Shown here piece by piece: positions 43,503 to 53,487 of a DNA stretch of 64,000 nt (positions are counted from its first letter, which is position 1; every line of letters starts with the position of its first letter). The DNA is taken from NCBI GenBank assembly GCA_037481695.1, contig JBBFLE010000012.1, positions 59,203-123,202 on the forward strand. Reading direction: 5' to 3'. Under the pieces are notes generated by a model that did not search any database, was not told the DNA's origin, and worked only from the letters and a program-made list of their open reading frames with translations. Position numbers and translations under genes: made by a program. The DNA comes from a bacterium. GTDB lineage: Bacteria > Desulfobacterota > Desulfocorpusculales > Desulfocorpusculum.

Positions 43503-44486
43503 ATGAGGTGGCTCAACAGGCTTATGTTGGCTCTAGGGGCCGGGTTGCTTGTGGTGCTGGTTTTTAAACTGGGTCCCCAAGCGGTCCTGGAACACTTGAG
43601 ACTCCTGGGATGGCTCTGGGTCCCTTTGCTCTTGTTGGAGGGAGCTGGTGAGGCCATGCACACCACTGCCTGGAGAAAATGCCTGGCCCATGGTCACAAG
43701 GACCTGTCCTGGATATACGTGGGGATGGTCAGGCAAGCCGGTATGGCTTTCAATTATCTTACCCCTACGGCCCACATGGGGGGTGAGGTAATAAAAGGCA
43801 TGCTGCTGGGAAACCTTGGAGACGGTGTCAGTGCTGCCGCCAGCGTAATAGTGGGCAAGCTGGCCTTGGTGTTGTCCCAACTTCTCTTTGTCTCAGCGGG
43901 CTCCTTATTGGCCCTTTGGAGTGTTTCCATTGCCCAGCCCATTTTTCTGGCCTGGATTCTAAGCACAACAATTTTTTTCATCGCAATAGGCTTTTTCTTC
44001 TGGCTCCAAAAAAAAGGCAGGCTGGGAGGGGTGGCCAGAGCCATGGAGAGGAAAGGACTGGGTGGAAGCCCGGTGCGCAAGGCAGCCCAATGGCTGAGTG
44101 TGGTGGATCTGCACCTGGAGAGCTTTCACCAGGAGAGGCCTGGGGATCTTCTCAAGGCAATGCTTCTACACATGGCTGGTTTTTCCTGCGGGATATTTCA
44201 GGTGTGGATATTTCTTTTCTCTGCTGATCAGGATTCGCCCCTTTGGACAGGAACGGTGATTTGGTTTCTGGGGGCATGGATGGATCTGGTGGGATTCATG
44301 GTGCCGGCTGGCCTGGGGGTCCAGGAGGGCTCCAGGGCCCTCATATTCGACCTTCTGGGTATGAGCGGGGTCTCTGGCTTGGCCCTGGGGCTTGTGCTCA
44401 GAGGTACCAAAGCTTTTTGGGCCCTGATGGGGATGGGTTGTTATTTCCTGCTCTTGCGCAGGCCAAATGATTCTGTGGTGGCCTGA
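43503..44486 (+). CDS. HpnL-like / lysylphosphatidylglycerol-synthase-TM-type membrane protein
   Basis: A 327-residue integral membrane protein with about eight hydrophobic segments, of the UPF0104/LPG-synthase transmembrane (flippase-like) family. LLEGAGEAMHTTAWRKCL, FNYLTPTAHMGGEVIKG and DLVGFMVPAGLGVQEGSRALIF are characteristic. Hopanoid clusters carry the homologue HpnL. Here TolC, an HpnN-like RND and an MlaC/HpnM-like gene follow, which suggests an envelope lipid transport role. The ATG with AGGAG seven bases upstream is chosen. Confidence 0.85.
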   Translation: MRWLNRLMLALGAGLLVVLVFKLGPQAVLEHLRLLGWLWVPLLLLEGAGEAMHTTAWRKCLAHGHKDLSWIYVGMVRQAGMAFNYLTPTAHMGGEVIKGMLLGNLGDGVSAAASVIVGKLALVLSQLLFVSAGSLLALWSVSIAQPIFLAWILSTTIFFIAIGFFFWLQKKGRLGGVARAMERKGLGGSPVRKAAQWLSVVDLHLESFHQERPGDLLKAMLLHMAGFSCGIFQVWIFLFSADQDSPLWTGTVIWFLGAWMDLVGFMVPAGLGVQEGSRALIFDLLGMSGVSGLALGLVLRGTKAFWALMGMGCYFLLLRRPNDSVVA

Positions 44487-44610
44487 GACCGCTCTTGAAA
44501 AAGGGGCTTTCAGCATCTTGCCCAAAATTTTTTGCGCTTTGCATACTCACAAGGCTGTGCTATGCTTGCTCGAACTTAATCTGTGTTAGCCTCTTGGGGG
44601 AGGTGAGGGG

Positions 44611-46032
44611 ATGTTAGAGAAATTGGGTTGGGTTAGGGTTGGCTTGATATTCCTGATGGGCTTGGGGCTGGCCTTTTCGCAATGGGGCAAGGCCATGGCA
44701 CAGGAAAGGATAACCCTAAACCTGGATCAGCTCATCCAGATGGCTCTGGATAAGAGTCCTGAAATGGGCCAGGCCCAACAAGACCTGCTCATGGCAGAAA
44801 GCGATCTGGAGCAGGCCAAGGCCGCCCGATGGCCCCAGTTGGATGCTCTTGCCATAGGCGGAGTCGTGGATGCTGCAGACAGACCCATTGTGGTGGTATC
44901 GCCGAGGCCTGGCCCTGGAGACAGGTACTTGAGGGGCAGGATCGAGAACCCTGACTGGGATCCAGGCGATCTAGGGCCTTTCGGCAGGTTGGAAATCACT
45001 GTGGTCCAACCCCTTTACACCTTCGGGAAGATCTCCCACAGGATCGATGCAGCCTTGAGGGGAGTGAACGTACAGAAAGCTGCCAAAGACAAGACCAAAG
45101 GGGATGTCATACTTAGGGTCAAGGAACTCTACTTCGCACTTCTTCTGGCCCAGCAGGGAAAGGAAGCTGCTGCGGATGTGGAGTCCTTTGTGGATGATGC
45201 CAGAAAGCGCATCCAGCGTCTCATATCCCTGGGCTCCACATCTGTGGACGAAAGCGACCTTTACCGCCTGGAGGCCTATGCGGCAGAGGCCAAACGTTTT
45301 AAGGCCAAGGCTGACTCAGGTTCCAGGCTGGCCTATCTGGCCCTGAAGCAGGCCATAGGGTTTCCGGCAGAAAAGGATTTCCAGCTGGACGTCAAGGAGC
45401 TTCCCAAGGACGCTAGGGCCTTGGGGGACCAGAGGGATTACATAGAGAAGGCCCTTAGGCACAGGCCTGAGTTGGAGCAGATAGAAAACGGTCTTGAGGC
45501 CAAGAAGAGCCTGGTGGAGGCAGCCAAGTCTGACATGTACCCTTCCATCTTCCTTGCAGGCATAGCATCCTTGGCCGGAGCGCCCAATCGGGAGCACATG
45601 GATGTGTCTTACATAGGTGACGATTTTAATCACGCCAATGGAGGGGTGGTCTTGGGAGCCAAATGGCACTTCGACTTTGGCATCCAGCAGGCCAAGGTCA
45701 GCAAGGCCAGGGCAGAGTATGAGAAGCTCTTGCATACCCGCGAATACGCCATGAGGAACATCCCTCTGCAAGTGGCCAAGTACTACCAAGAGGCCATGGA
45801 GCACCTCAACGCATTCAAGGCATCTGAGGAAGCTGCTGTGGCTTCACGCAAATGGGTGGTTGTGGCCTTTGCCAACTTCGACATGGGAGTGGGCCAGGCC
45901 AGAGACATCTTCTTTGCAGTGGAGCGTTATGGCAAGAACCAGGGTGATTATCTGCTCTCCCTTCTCAACTATCACTTAGCCCTGTCCAGGCTCAGCAATG
46001 CAGTGGCCGAGTATCGTTCGGCATCCAGATGA
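44611..46032 (+). CDS. TolC-family outer-membrane efflux protein
   Basis: A 473-residue exported protein: signal peptide (about residues 1-30, ending AMAQ), then two helical-hairpin/beta repeats. The first begins LNLDQLIQMALDKSPEMGQAQQDL, with VVQPLYTFGKI as a beta strand; the second begins around KALRHRPELEQIENGLEAKKSLVEAAKSD. It should form a trimeric outer-membrane channel. GGGGGAGGTGAGG before the ATG is a strong site. It lies between an HpnL-like gene and the RND gene, with no membrane-fusion protein in the cluster. Confidence 0.92.
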   Translation: MLEKLGWVRVGLIFLMGLGLAFSQWGKAMAQERITLNLDQLIQMALDKSPEMGQAQQDLLMAESDLEQAKAARWPQLDALAIGGVVDAADRPIVVVSPRPGPGDRYLRGRIENPDWDPGDLGPFGRLEITVVQPLYTFGKISHRIDAALRGVNVQKAAKDKTKGDVILRVKELYFALLLAQQGKEAAADVESFVDDARKRIQRLISLGSTSVDESDLYRLEAYAAEAKRFKAKADSGSRLAYLALKQAIGFPAEKDFQLDVKELPKDARALGDQRDYIEKALRHRPELEQIENGLEAKKSLVEAAKSDMYPSIFLAGIASLAGAPNREHMDVSYIGDDFNHANGGVVLGAKWHFDFGIQQAKVSKARAEYEKLLHTREYAMRNIPLQVAKYYQEAMEHLNAFKASEEAAVASRKWVVVAFANFDMGVGQARDIFFAVERYGKNQGDYLLSLLNYHLALSRLSNAVAEYRSASR

Positions 46033-46083
46033 TGGAGAGGAGGTTGGAATAAGGCAAGAAGCCCTGGATGAAGGGATAAGGGA

Positions 46084-48810
46084 TTGAGATCAGGACTTCG
46101 TTCTCGCCTGCTTGTGGCTTGGATGGCCTGGGTGCTCCCCAGGCCATATCTAGTTTTGGGGCTGTGCTTTGGCCTGGCAGTGGCCTCTGTCATCTATACG
46201 GCCTTTTTCTTGGATTTCAAGACCAGTCAGTTGGATCTCATATCACCCTCCAATCCTCTATTGGCGCTGGCCAAGAGAATCAAACCCTTCGAAGCAAAGG
46301 ACAGCTTCACCGTGGTGATAGAGGCTTCAGACCCACACAAGGCGGTCTCCTTCCTGGGCAGGATCGTGGAGAGACTGGAGGGGGACAAGGCCCACTACAA
46401 AGAAGTCTTCTACAGGGTAGATCCACAGCTCATCAGGCCTTGGGCACTTCTTTACCTGGAAGAAAAGGAGATACAGGACTTAAAAGCACGCATTGAGGAG
46501 TATCCCACCCTGGTGCGTGGAATCCTCCAGAGGCCAGATCTGGAGAATTTCCTGGAGCTGGTAAACCAGGAAATGTCAGCTCGCATGGTCGGTGCCCTTT
46601 TCACGGACTTCTTGAAACTGGATGCAGAATCCCAAGAACCAGGGGCTAGATCCAAACCCATGGACCTGGGTTTCCTCATAACGGTCTTGGAGGGAATGTG
46701 GAGCCATCTTGAGGGGAAGCCCATTTACCGATCCCCATGGTCTGCTTTTTTTCAAGGGGGAGCCTGGGACAGGGATCTGGAGGGATACTTCTGGGCCTCT
46801 GAGAAGAGGTTTCTGTTGTTTTTCGTGACCCCCAGGCTGGAGAAGGCTACTTTCTTGAGGGGCAAGGCCTCTCTGGATCATCTTCGAGGCGTAATCAAGG
46901 AGGTGGCTCTTGAATTCCCCGATGTCAGGGTGGGAGTAACCGGGCAGGAGGCCCTTAGGACAGACGAGATGAGTGTGGCTTTGGGAGACATGTCCTGGGC
47001 AACCTGGATTTCCTTTGCCGGGGTCTGGGCTCTGATGGCCATGTTCTTCAGAAGTGAGGGCAGAACCTTCATACGCATGATATCCATGGTTGTTGGGATG
47101 TGCTGGACCTTCGGATGGGCTACCCTGTTCGTGGGGCACCTGAACATACTCTCCATGGTTTTTGCTCCTCTTCTGGTGGGAATAGGGGTGGATTACGGCA
47201 TCCACTGGTTTGCCCGCATGGAAGAGGAGGAGAAACAATCGGACCGATCGGTTCAGGAGGTCATCCAGCTGGTAGCTGCCAGATCCGGCCCTGGCATCTT
47301 GACCGCAGGCATAAGCGCTGCGGTATCCTTCATTCCTTTCATACTGACTGGTTTCAAGGGTTTGGTGGAGCTGGGATTGATATCGGGTGTGGGAATACTG
47401 ATCCACCTGTTGGCGGATTTCACCGTGCTGCCTGTTCTTAGCCTCTTTGCCCGAGGGCCCAAAAGAAAAGAGGGTGGATCTGAACCTCTTGCCAAGTCCT
47501 CCAACCTGTTCAGGTGGGATAGGAGAAAAGCAGGTTGGATTCTTTTGGGAGCCATGGGAGTAAGCGTTATTAGTTTAATCATGGGAACCCGGGTGGGTTT
47601 CGACTTGAATCCATTGAATCTCCAGGCCAAAGGAACCCAGTCCGTGGAGTGGGCGGAGAGGCTCCAGGAGGGCTCCAAGAGATCGGTGATCTACGCCTCC
47701 TCCTTGGCCGAGTCCATGGAGGAGCTCAGGGAAAAATCTCAGGCATTCAAGGCCCTGCCCACGGTTCATAAGGTGCAAAGTGTGCTCACCCTGCTACCCC
47801 AGGAGCAGGAGTCCAAGGCCCAGATTCTGCGCTCTATGTCCTGGGATCTACCCTTAGTGAAGGATTCCCCAGCCCAGGCACCGGCCCCGCGCAAAGAGGT
47901 TCTGAGGGACTTGTTGGAGAGAATCAGGTTTAAGATGGATGATTCCGAGGCCGACAAGTGGGGGGCCAGAAGACCTCTGGTGGAGCAGATAGCTGCGGTA
48001 AGGAGCCTTACGGGGCAGATCCTGGATGCACTGGACGAGGTACAGGATGCCAATTCGGTGCTGGCCCAGTACCAGAGGCCTTTCAGGGAAGACATACTGG
48101 ATGCCTTGGACTTGATTCACCAGGCCGCCAACTCCAGAACCATGCAAATAGATGACCTGCCTCAGGCCGTCAAGGATCGATTCTGGAGGGATGGTCAGTA
48201 TCTCATGAGGATATTCCCTTCGGATAACATCTGGGACCCAGGGCCCAGGGACAGGTTCGTGGCAGAGTTGCGCAGCGTTGATCCACGGGTGGCGGGCGAT
48301 GCGGTGACCCTTCACGAGTTCACGGATGACTTCAGAAGGGCTACCATCCAGGCTGCCCTGTACGCCCTGGTGGGCAACTTCCTCCTCTTGCTGATCACCT
48401 TCAGAAGGTGGCTCCAACCTCTGATAGCTCTGGTTCCGGTGCTGGCCGGAGTGTTATGGATCTTGGGGGCCATGGGCCTGCTAGGCCTGAATTTCAACCT
48501 CGCAAACAGCATTTACTTGCCTCTTGTGGTAGGAGCAGGCACAGAGTACGGCATCATTTTGCTCCACAGGTGGCGAGAAGGCTTAATGGAGCCGGGAGGC
48601 ATGCCAAAGAGCACGGCCAAGGGTGTGATTCTGGCCGAGTTGACCACCACCGTAGGATTCGGTAGCTTGATGATCTGCCGCCACAGGGGGATCTTCAGCC
48701 TTGGGGCCCTGGCTTTTGCAGGGAGCTTCTGCGTGCTGGGTGCAGCGGTTCTGGTTTTGCCTGCCATGCTAGCATATTTGAAAGAGCCCTTGGATAGGAT
48801 CAGGAGGTGA
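46084..48810 (+). CDS. RND/MMPL-family exporter, HpnN-like
   Basis: A 908-residue inner-membrane protein with the MMPL duplication. Each half has one leading helix, a periplasmic domain and a five-helix bundle. The first bundle includes FAPLLVGIGVDYGIHWFARME, and the second YLPLVVGAGTEYGIILLHRW, the paired GxDYG/GTEYG motifs. HpnN moves hopanoids to the outer membrane in other bacteria; substrate here is inferred. The start is a TTG with AAGGGA upstream. The next gene begins two bases after its stop. Confidence 0.88.
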   Translation: MRSGLRSRLLVAWMAWVLPRPYLVLGLCFGLAVASVIYTAFFLDFKTSQLDLISPSNPLLALAKRIKPFEAKDSFTVVIEASDPHKAVSFLGRIVERLEGDKAHYKEVFYRVDPQLIRPWALLYLEEKEIQDLKARIEEYPTLVRGILQRPDLENFLELVNQEMSARMVGALFTDFLKLDAESQEPGARSKPMDLGFLITVLEGMWSHLEGKPIYRSPWSAFFQGGAWDRDLEGYFWASEKRFLLFFVTPRLEKATFLRGKASLDHLRGVIKEVALEFPDVRVGVTGQEALRTDEMSVALGDMSWATWISFAGVWALMAMFFRSEGRTFIRMISMVVGMCWTFGWATLFVGHLNILSMVFAPLLVGIGVDYGIHWFARMEEEEKQSDRSVQEVIQLVAARSGPGILTAGISAAVSFIPFILTGFKGLVELGLISGVGILIHLLADFTVLPVLSLFARGPKRKEGGSEPLAKSSNLFRWDRRKAGWILLGAMGVSVISLIMGTRVGFDLNPLNLQAKGTQSVEWAERLQEGSKRSVIYASSLAESMEELREKSQAFKALPTVHKVQSVLTLLPQEQESKAQILRSMSWDLPLVKDSPAQAPAPRKEVLRDLLERIRFKMDDSEADKWGARRPLVEQIAAVRSLTGQILDALDEVQDANSVLAQYQRPFREDILDALDLIHQAANSRTMQIDDLPQAVKDRFWRDGQYLMRIFPSDNIWDPGPRDRFVAELRSVDPRVAGDAVTLHEFTDDFRRATIQAALYALVGNFLLLLITFRRWLQPLIALVPVLAGVLWILGAMGLLGLNFNLANSIYLPLVVGAGTEYGIILLHRWREGLMEPGGMPKSTAKGVILAELTTTVGFGSLMICRHRGIFSLGALAFAGSFCVLGAAVLVLPAMLAYLKEPLDRIRR

Positions 48811-48812
48811 GA

Positions 48813-49433
48813 ATGAGGCGATTCTCTGGAGAAATTTTTGTCTTTGTTGGGGCCTGTGTACTCATTGTGACGAGTCTTTCCATAGCAGCCCAGCATGGCC
48901 CCAAGGCGGATGTGGCGGCAATTTTGGAGAGAGCCATGGAAATCCAAACAGAGCCTTCTCTTCAGGGGCCCCAGGGCCGGCCGGAAAGGGCCAGGTTGAT
49001 AAGACAGCTCATTGCCGAGAACTTTCTGGCTTCGGATATGGCCGCCGAGACCCTTGGCCAGCGATGGAAGGAGCTTCCCAAGCCCCAAAAAGAAGAGTTC
49101 ACGAAGCTCTTCGTGGAACTGTTCCAGGACTCCTACACCCGCATGGTATTGAACTTCCTCAGAAAAGAGGAGCTGGAATATCCGGAAGAAAGAATAAATG
49201 GTGCCAAGGCCTATGTGAAGACCAAGATAAGGCGGCCCAACGAACATATCCCTGTGGACTATCACCTGGTTCAAAGAAACGGCCGATGGTGGGTGGTGGA
49301 TGTGGATATAGATGGCGTAAGCATAGTTGGAAACTACAAGAACACCTTTGGCAGGTTCTTGGCCAGCCAGCCTCTGGAGAAGCTTCTGGAGAGGATGCGA
49401 ATTCAGAGTCAGGCAATAAAGGAGGGATCCTAA
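48813..49433 (+). CDS. MlaC/HpnM-like periplasmic phospholipid-binding protein
   Basis: A 206-residue exported protein: signal peptide (residues about 8-27), then the MlaC/Ttg2D (ABC toluene tolerance auxiliary) fold. Visible are LIAENFLASDMAAETLGQRWKELPKPQKEEFTKLF, YTRMVLNFL, then VDYHLVQRNGRWWVVDVDIDGVSIVGNYKNTF, all typical. HpnM is the hopanoid-cluster form. Placed directly after the RND gene with GGAGG overlapping the RND stop, it probably carries lipid across the periplasm for that system. Confidence 0.9.
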   Translation: MRRFSGEIFVFVGACVLIVTSLSIAAQHGPKADVAAILERAMEIQTEPSLQGPQGRPERARLIRQLIAENFLASDMAAETLGQRWKELPKPQKEEFTKLFVELFQDSYTRMVLNFLRKEELEYPEERINGAKAYVKTKIRRPNEHIPVDYHLVQRNGRWWVVDVDIDGVSIVGNYKNTFGRFLASQPLEKLLERMRIQSQAIKEGS

Positions 49434-49480
49434 GCAGGATCTCCATCCAGGCCGACCCTTAGCAGGCTGGCTGCCAAACT

Positions 49481-51550
49481 CTAGCTTCGTCCGCTGAGCT
49501 TGGAGAAGTCGGCTAGCATCAGGAATACACGGGCCAGCCTGGAGAGCATGTTCAATCGGTTGGTCTTCAGCAGTGGGTCAGGATCATTTACCAGGACTGC
49601 GTCGAAAAAGGCGTCTAGTTTGCCTCTTTGGGCCGCCAATTCATGGAGGGCCTGCAGATGCTGGGAGTTCTCCATGAACTTTGGAATTTGAGACTCGGCC
49701 CAGCTGACCAGCTCCAGAAGCAAGTTCTCCTCAGGCTGGCGGAACAAAGATGGATCCACCTCTGCGGGTGAATGGTCCCCCACTATGTTGAGTACCCTTT
49801 TGAAACTCAGGGCCAGATCGGAAAAGCTTTGCTCCTGCATGAACCTTTCCATGGCCTCCAGCCTCTCGAGACTCTGGGGAAGGTCTTGTAGGGCCGATCC
49901 CAAAACAGACTGCACCGCAGCTGCATCGTGGCCCTGAGAGACCCAAAGGTTCTCCAGCCTCACCTTGAAGAACTCCCATATGTCCTTGAGGATCCCCTCT
50001 TCTATGTCCCCCAACTGGGGCCTTAGGCTATCCAGTGCTTCCTCGATCACGCGGCCCAGATTCAGCCGATACCTCCTTTCCAGAAGGATTCTCAGTACAC
50101 CCAAGGCTGCCCTTCGCACTCCCAGAGGGTCTCCAGCTCCACTGGGTGGCTCCCCTGCTGCGAAACAGCCCACCACCGTGTCCAGCTTGTCTGCCAGGGC
50201 CACCATTGCCCCTACAGGGCCAGAGGGTATTCGGTCCCCTGCAAAGGCGGGAAGATAGTGGTCCCTGATAGCCTCGGCAACCTCCGCTGGCTCTCCCTGC
50301 AAGAGTGCATAATGCATTCCCATGATGCCCTGAAGGCTGGGGAACTCTCCTACCATGTCTGTGGTGAGATCGGCTTTGCAAAGAAAGGCAGCCCTTTGCA
50401 CCTGGGCCACCCAGGCTGGCTCCAGCTGCGTGGCCAACTTTTCAGCCAGGGACTGGATCCTCAGCACCTTTTCCATCATGGTTCCCAGCTTGGCATGAAA
50501 GATGATTCCCGAAAGCTTTTGGACTCTTTCTTGAAGAGGCTGCCTGGCGTCCTCCTGGAAAAAGAACCTGGCATCCGATAGCCTTGCCCTGAGGACCCTT
50601 TCGTTTCCCTTGCGAATGGCCTCCAGAGAAGATGGACTAAGGTTGGCTATGTTGACAAAGTAGGGAAGCAGGTTTCCATTTTCATCCTGGATGGAAAAGA
50701 ACTTCTGATGCTCCCGCATGGAAGTGATCAAGACTTCTCTTGGAAGCTCCAGGAACTCCTTCTGGAACTCGCCTGTCACAACAACCGGATACTCCACCAG
50801 GTATGTGACTGTGTTAAGAAGCTCTGGATCCTCCAGGAGCCTCCCTCCCAGAGATCGAGCTGCCCGATCGGCTTCGGTCCTAATCATCTGGGCGCGTTCC
50901 TGGGGATCCACTATTACATAGAGGCTTCGGCAGAGATCCAGATAATGCTTGGGATGATCCACCATTGCTTGCCCTGGACTCATAAACCTGTGGCCACGGG
51001 TGTTATGAGAGCTCTGAAGGAAGTCCAACTGAAATGGAATCAACTCCCGCTCTAGAAGTGCCAATATCCAATGGATAGGTCTGGCGAAGCGCAAGGAGTG
51101 GTCCCCCCAACGCATGGACTTGGGAAATGGAATCTGGGTTATCCATCGGGGAAGCTCCTCTGCCAGGAGATCCCTAGTTGCTCTACCTGCCTGCCTTTTT
51201 CTGGCGGCCAGATACCTGCCCTTCGGAGTCTCCACGACTCTAAGCTCCTCCAGGGTCACCCCCTGGGCGCGTGCAAAGCCCAAGGCAGCCTTGGTGGGTT
51301 GTCCCTGGGGGTCAAAGGCCACTTTTTCAGGCGGACCCATCACCTCTTGATCCAAATCAGGCTGTGACTCTGAAACACCCTCCACCATGAGGACCAGCCT
51401 CCTGGGGGTCCCCCATGTGTGCACCGATTCAAAAGAGAGCCTCAGGTTAGCCAGGCTTGTGCGGGCTGATTGCGCCAAGGATTCCAGAGCTGGCTGGATA
51501 TATGAGGCCGGGATTTCTTCGGTGCCCACTTCCAACAATAGATCTGCCAC
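49481..51550 (-). CDS. glyS: Glycyl-tRNA synthetase beta subunit
   Basis: A 689-residue beta subunit of the alpha2beta2 enzyme. It opens ADLLLEVGTEEIPASYIQPAL. Further on are GPPEKVAFD, FPKSMRWGDHSLRFARPIHWILAL, DLTTDMVGEFPSLQGIMG and DPLGVRRAALGVLRIL. GTG is the start, with AAAGGAGG six bases upstream; the open frame to 51610 is not conserved. The alpha subunit gene glyQ is not adjacent and is not in the window. Convergent with the lipid-export operon. Confidence 0.95.
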   Translation of the reverse strand: MADLLLEVGTEEIPASYIQPALESLAQSARTSLANLRLSFESVHTWGTPRRLVLMVEGVSESQPDLDQEVMGPPEKVAFDPQGQPTKAALGFARAQGVTLEELRVVETPKGRYLAARKRQAGRATRDLLAEELPRWITQIPFPKSMRWGDHSLRFARPIHWILALLERELIPFQLDFLQSSHNTRGHRFMSPGQAMVDHPKHYLDLCRSLYVIVDPQERAQMIRTEADRAARSLGGRLLEDPELLNTVTYLVEYPVVVTGEFQKEFLELPREVLITSMREHQKFFSIQDENGNLLPYFVNIANLSPSSLEAIRKGNERVLRARLSDARFFFQEDARQPLQERVQKLSGIIFHAKLGTMMEKVLRIQSLAEKLATQLEPAWVAQVQRAAFLCKADLTTDMVGEFPSLQGIMGMHYALLQGEPAEVAEAIRDHYLPAFAGDRIPSGPVGAMVALADKLDTVVGCFAAGEPPSGAGDPLGVRRAALGVLRILLERRYRLNLGRVIEEALDSLRPQLGDIEEGILKDIWEFFKVRLENLWVSQGHDAAAVQSVLGSALQDLPQSLERLEAMERFMQEQSFSDLALSFKRVLNIVGDHSPAEVDPSLFRQPEENLLLELVSWAESQIPKFMENSQHLQALHELAAQRGKLDAFFDAVLVNDPDPLLKTNRLNMLSRLARVFLMLADFSKLSGRS

Positions 51551-51772
51551 GTTTGTCCTCCTTTGATTTTGAAAAACGGGTTTCTTGTACCATGCCCTGA
51601 ATAAAGTCACAAGAGTGTCTCGCGGGGTGGGGGGCTTGTTGCAAAGTAGAGCTGTCCATTACGGCTGCCTGCAGCTGCTTGACTGAGAGGCAGGAGCACG
51701 GATATTATAGAAAGTCTAAATGATGGGGCTGTAAGGGGCTCGATGCCCGTTGGGTGCAAGCAGGAGGCAGAT

Positions 51773-52087
51773 ATGTATGCTATCATTGAGTCAGGGGGGA
51801 AGCAATACCGGGTCAAGGCAGGGGACCTGGTGAGAGTGGAGCGGATTCAAGGGGAAGTAGGACAAAAGCTTGAAATGCAGCCAGTGCTGCTGGTCCAGCA
51901 AGGGGATCAGGTAAGTATTGGACAACCTCATCTTGCAGGTGCCTGCGTGGTAGCCAGGATCGAGCAGCAGGGAAGATCCCGCAAGATAAGGGTCTTCAGA
52001 ATGAGGAGGCGCAAGCGTTTTAGAAAGACTCAGGGGCACAGGCAGGATTTCACCGGGCTTCGCATAGAAGAGATACGTTTGCAATAG
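51773..52087 (+). CDS. rplU: 50S ribosomal protein L21
   Basis: A 104-residue protein, normal length. It opens MYAIIESGGKQYRVKAGD, and the basic C-terminal tail has RMRRRKRFRKTQGHRQDFTGLRI. GGAGG precedes the ATG at 51773. It is first of the rplU-rpmA-obgE block and divergent from glyS. Confidence 0.97.
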   Translation: MYAIIESGGKQYRVKAGDLVRVERIQGEVGQKLEMQPVLLVQQGDQVSIGQPHLAGACVVARIEQQGRSRKIRVFRMRRRKRFRKTQGHRQDFTGLRIEEIRLQ

Positions 52088-52099
52088 GGGGGGATAGCT

Positions 52100-52354
52100 G
52101 TGGCTCACAAGAAAGCCGTGGGAAGTTCCAGAAACGGTAGAGACAGCCAAGGTCAGCGCCGGGGTGTCAAGCGCTTTGGGGGGCAGCGGGTCAAAGCGGG
52201 AAATATCCTGGTAAGGCAGGTGGGAAGCAGGTTCCATCCCGGCCTGAACGTTGGCATGGGAAGGGATTTTACACTCTTTGCCAAGATAGATGGCGTGGTA
52301 CATTTTGAGACAAAGGGGCAGCGCCGCAAGGTGGTAAGCGTCTATTCCGATTGA
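52100..52354 (+). CDS. rpmA: 50S ribosomal protein L27
   Basis: An 84-residue protein of standard length. It begins [16 protein letters not shown], with GVKRFGGQ and [15 protein letters not shown]. The N terminus matches the form that needs no extra N-terminal cleavage. GTG start with GGGGGG upstream. Confidence 0.97.
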   Translation: MAHKKAVGSSRNGRDSQGQRRGVKRFGGQRVKAGNILVRQVGSRFHPGLNVGMGRDFTLFAKIDGVVHFETKGQRRKVVSVYSD

Positions 52355-52443
52355 TATCTGCCTGAATTTGTGCAAAACAGTTTAAGGGGGGTTCCCATCC
52401 ATCATCCTCCCGTGGCCCTTGCCAGGGGATAAAGACAGGATGC

Positions 52444-53487
52444 ATGCCTTTTATAGATGAGGCCAAGATTTACGTTCGCTCTGGAAGGGGCGGCCGAGGC
52501 TGTGTCAGTTTCCGCAGAGAGAAGTTCCGACCAAGAGGGGGGCCGGACGGCGGGGACGGTGGCCGAGGTGGAGACGTGGTGATCGAGGCCTCTTTACATG
52601 TCCAAACTCTGCTGGATTATTCTTACAAGAGGCACTTTCAGGCCAGCTCCGGGCGTCATGGGGAAGGAAACGAGCGGCACGGAGCTGACGGGGAGGATTT
52701 GGTGCTGAGAGTGCCGGTTGGCACCGTTGTGCGGGAGCTGGAAAGCGGCAGGGTGCTGGCGGACCTGACCTTTGCAGGCCAGCGTGTGGTGGTAGCCAAA
52801 GGGGGGCATGGGGGAAAGGGCAATGCCAGGTTCGCCACTCCCACCCGCCAGGCTCCCAGGTTTTCTACACCTCCTGGAGAGGGTGAGGAGCATTGGATTC
52901 TGCTGGAACTGAAAATCCTGGCGGATGTGGGGCTTGTGGGGCTGCCCAATGCAGGCAAGTCTTCCTTGCTAGCCAGGATCTCCTCTGCTAGGCCCAAGGT
53001 GGCCCCTTATCCTTTTACCACATTGAACCCCAACCTGGGGGTTGTAGAGTCCCCGGATGGGGAGAGAATGGTGGTGGCCGATCTGCCAGGACTGGTGGAG
53101 GGAGCCCACCGTGGCGTTGGTCTGGGGCTTAGATTCCTTAGGCATGTGGAACGCACAAGGCTTCTGCTTTATGTCCTGGACTTGGATCCCCAGAGGGAAA
53201 AGGGTCCCCTGGAAGACCTCAACATCCTGCGGCAGGAACTGGAGATGTACCAGCCGGAGTTGCTGCATAGACCCTTCCTTGTGGCCCTCAACAAGGCGGA
53301 TCTTCCTGGGGCCAGGCTCCGTGCCTTGCAGTTGCGCAATCTGCTTGGCCAGGACTCGTTGAAATGCTTCGATGTGAGCGCCCTTACAGGAGAGGGATTG
53401 GATGATCTGCTAAGAGAGCTTTTCTCAAGGCTCAAGGATCTGCCTTCGGGGCAGGCAAACAGCGTGCAAGGGGGTATGGTGGGGTGA
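52444..53487 (+). CDS. obgE: Obg family GTPase (CgtA)
   Basis: A 347-residue GTPase linked to 50S assembly. The glycine-rich Obg fold reads FRREKFRPRGGPDGGDGGRGGDV. The G domain has G1 GLPNAGKSSLL, switch I PYPFTTLNP, G3 DLPGLVEGA, G4 NKADLP and G5 VSAL. It ends shortly after the G domain, with no OCT/TGS extension. Its stop overlaps the proB GTG. Confidence 0.96.
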   Translation: MPFIDEAKIYVRSGRGGRGCVSFRREKFRPRGGPDGGDGGRGGDVVIEASLHVQTLLDYSYKRHFQASSGRHGEGNERHGADGEDLVLRVPVGTVVRELESGRVLADLTFAGQRVVVAKGGHGGKGNARFATPTRQAPRFSTPPGEGEEHWILLELKILADVGLVGLPNAGKSSLLARISSARPKVAPYPFTTLNPNLGVVESPDGERMVVADLPGLVEGAHRGVGLGLRFLRHVERTRLLLYVLDLDPQREKGPLEDLNILRQELEMYQPELLHRPFLVALNKADLPGARLRALQLRNLLGQDSLKCFDVSALTGEGLDDLLRELFSRLKDLPSGQANSVQGGMVG

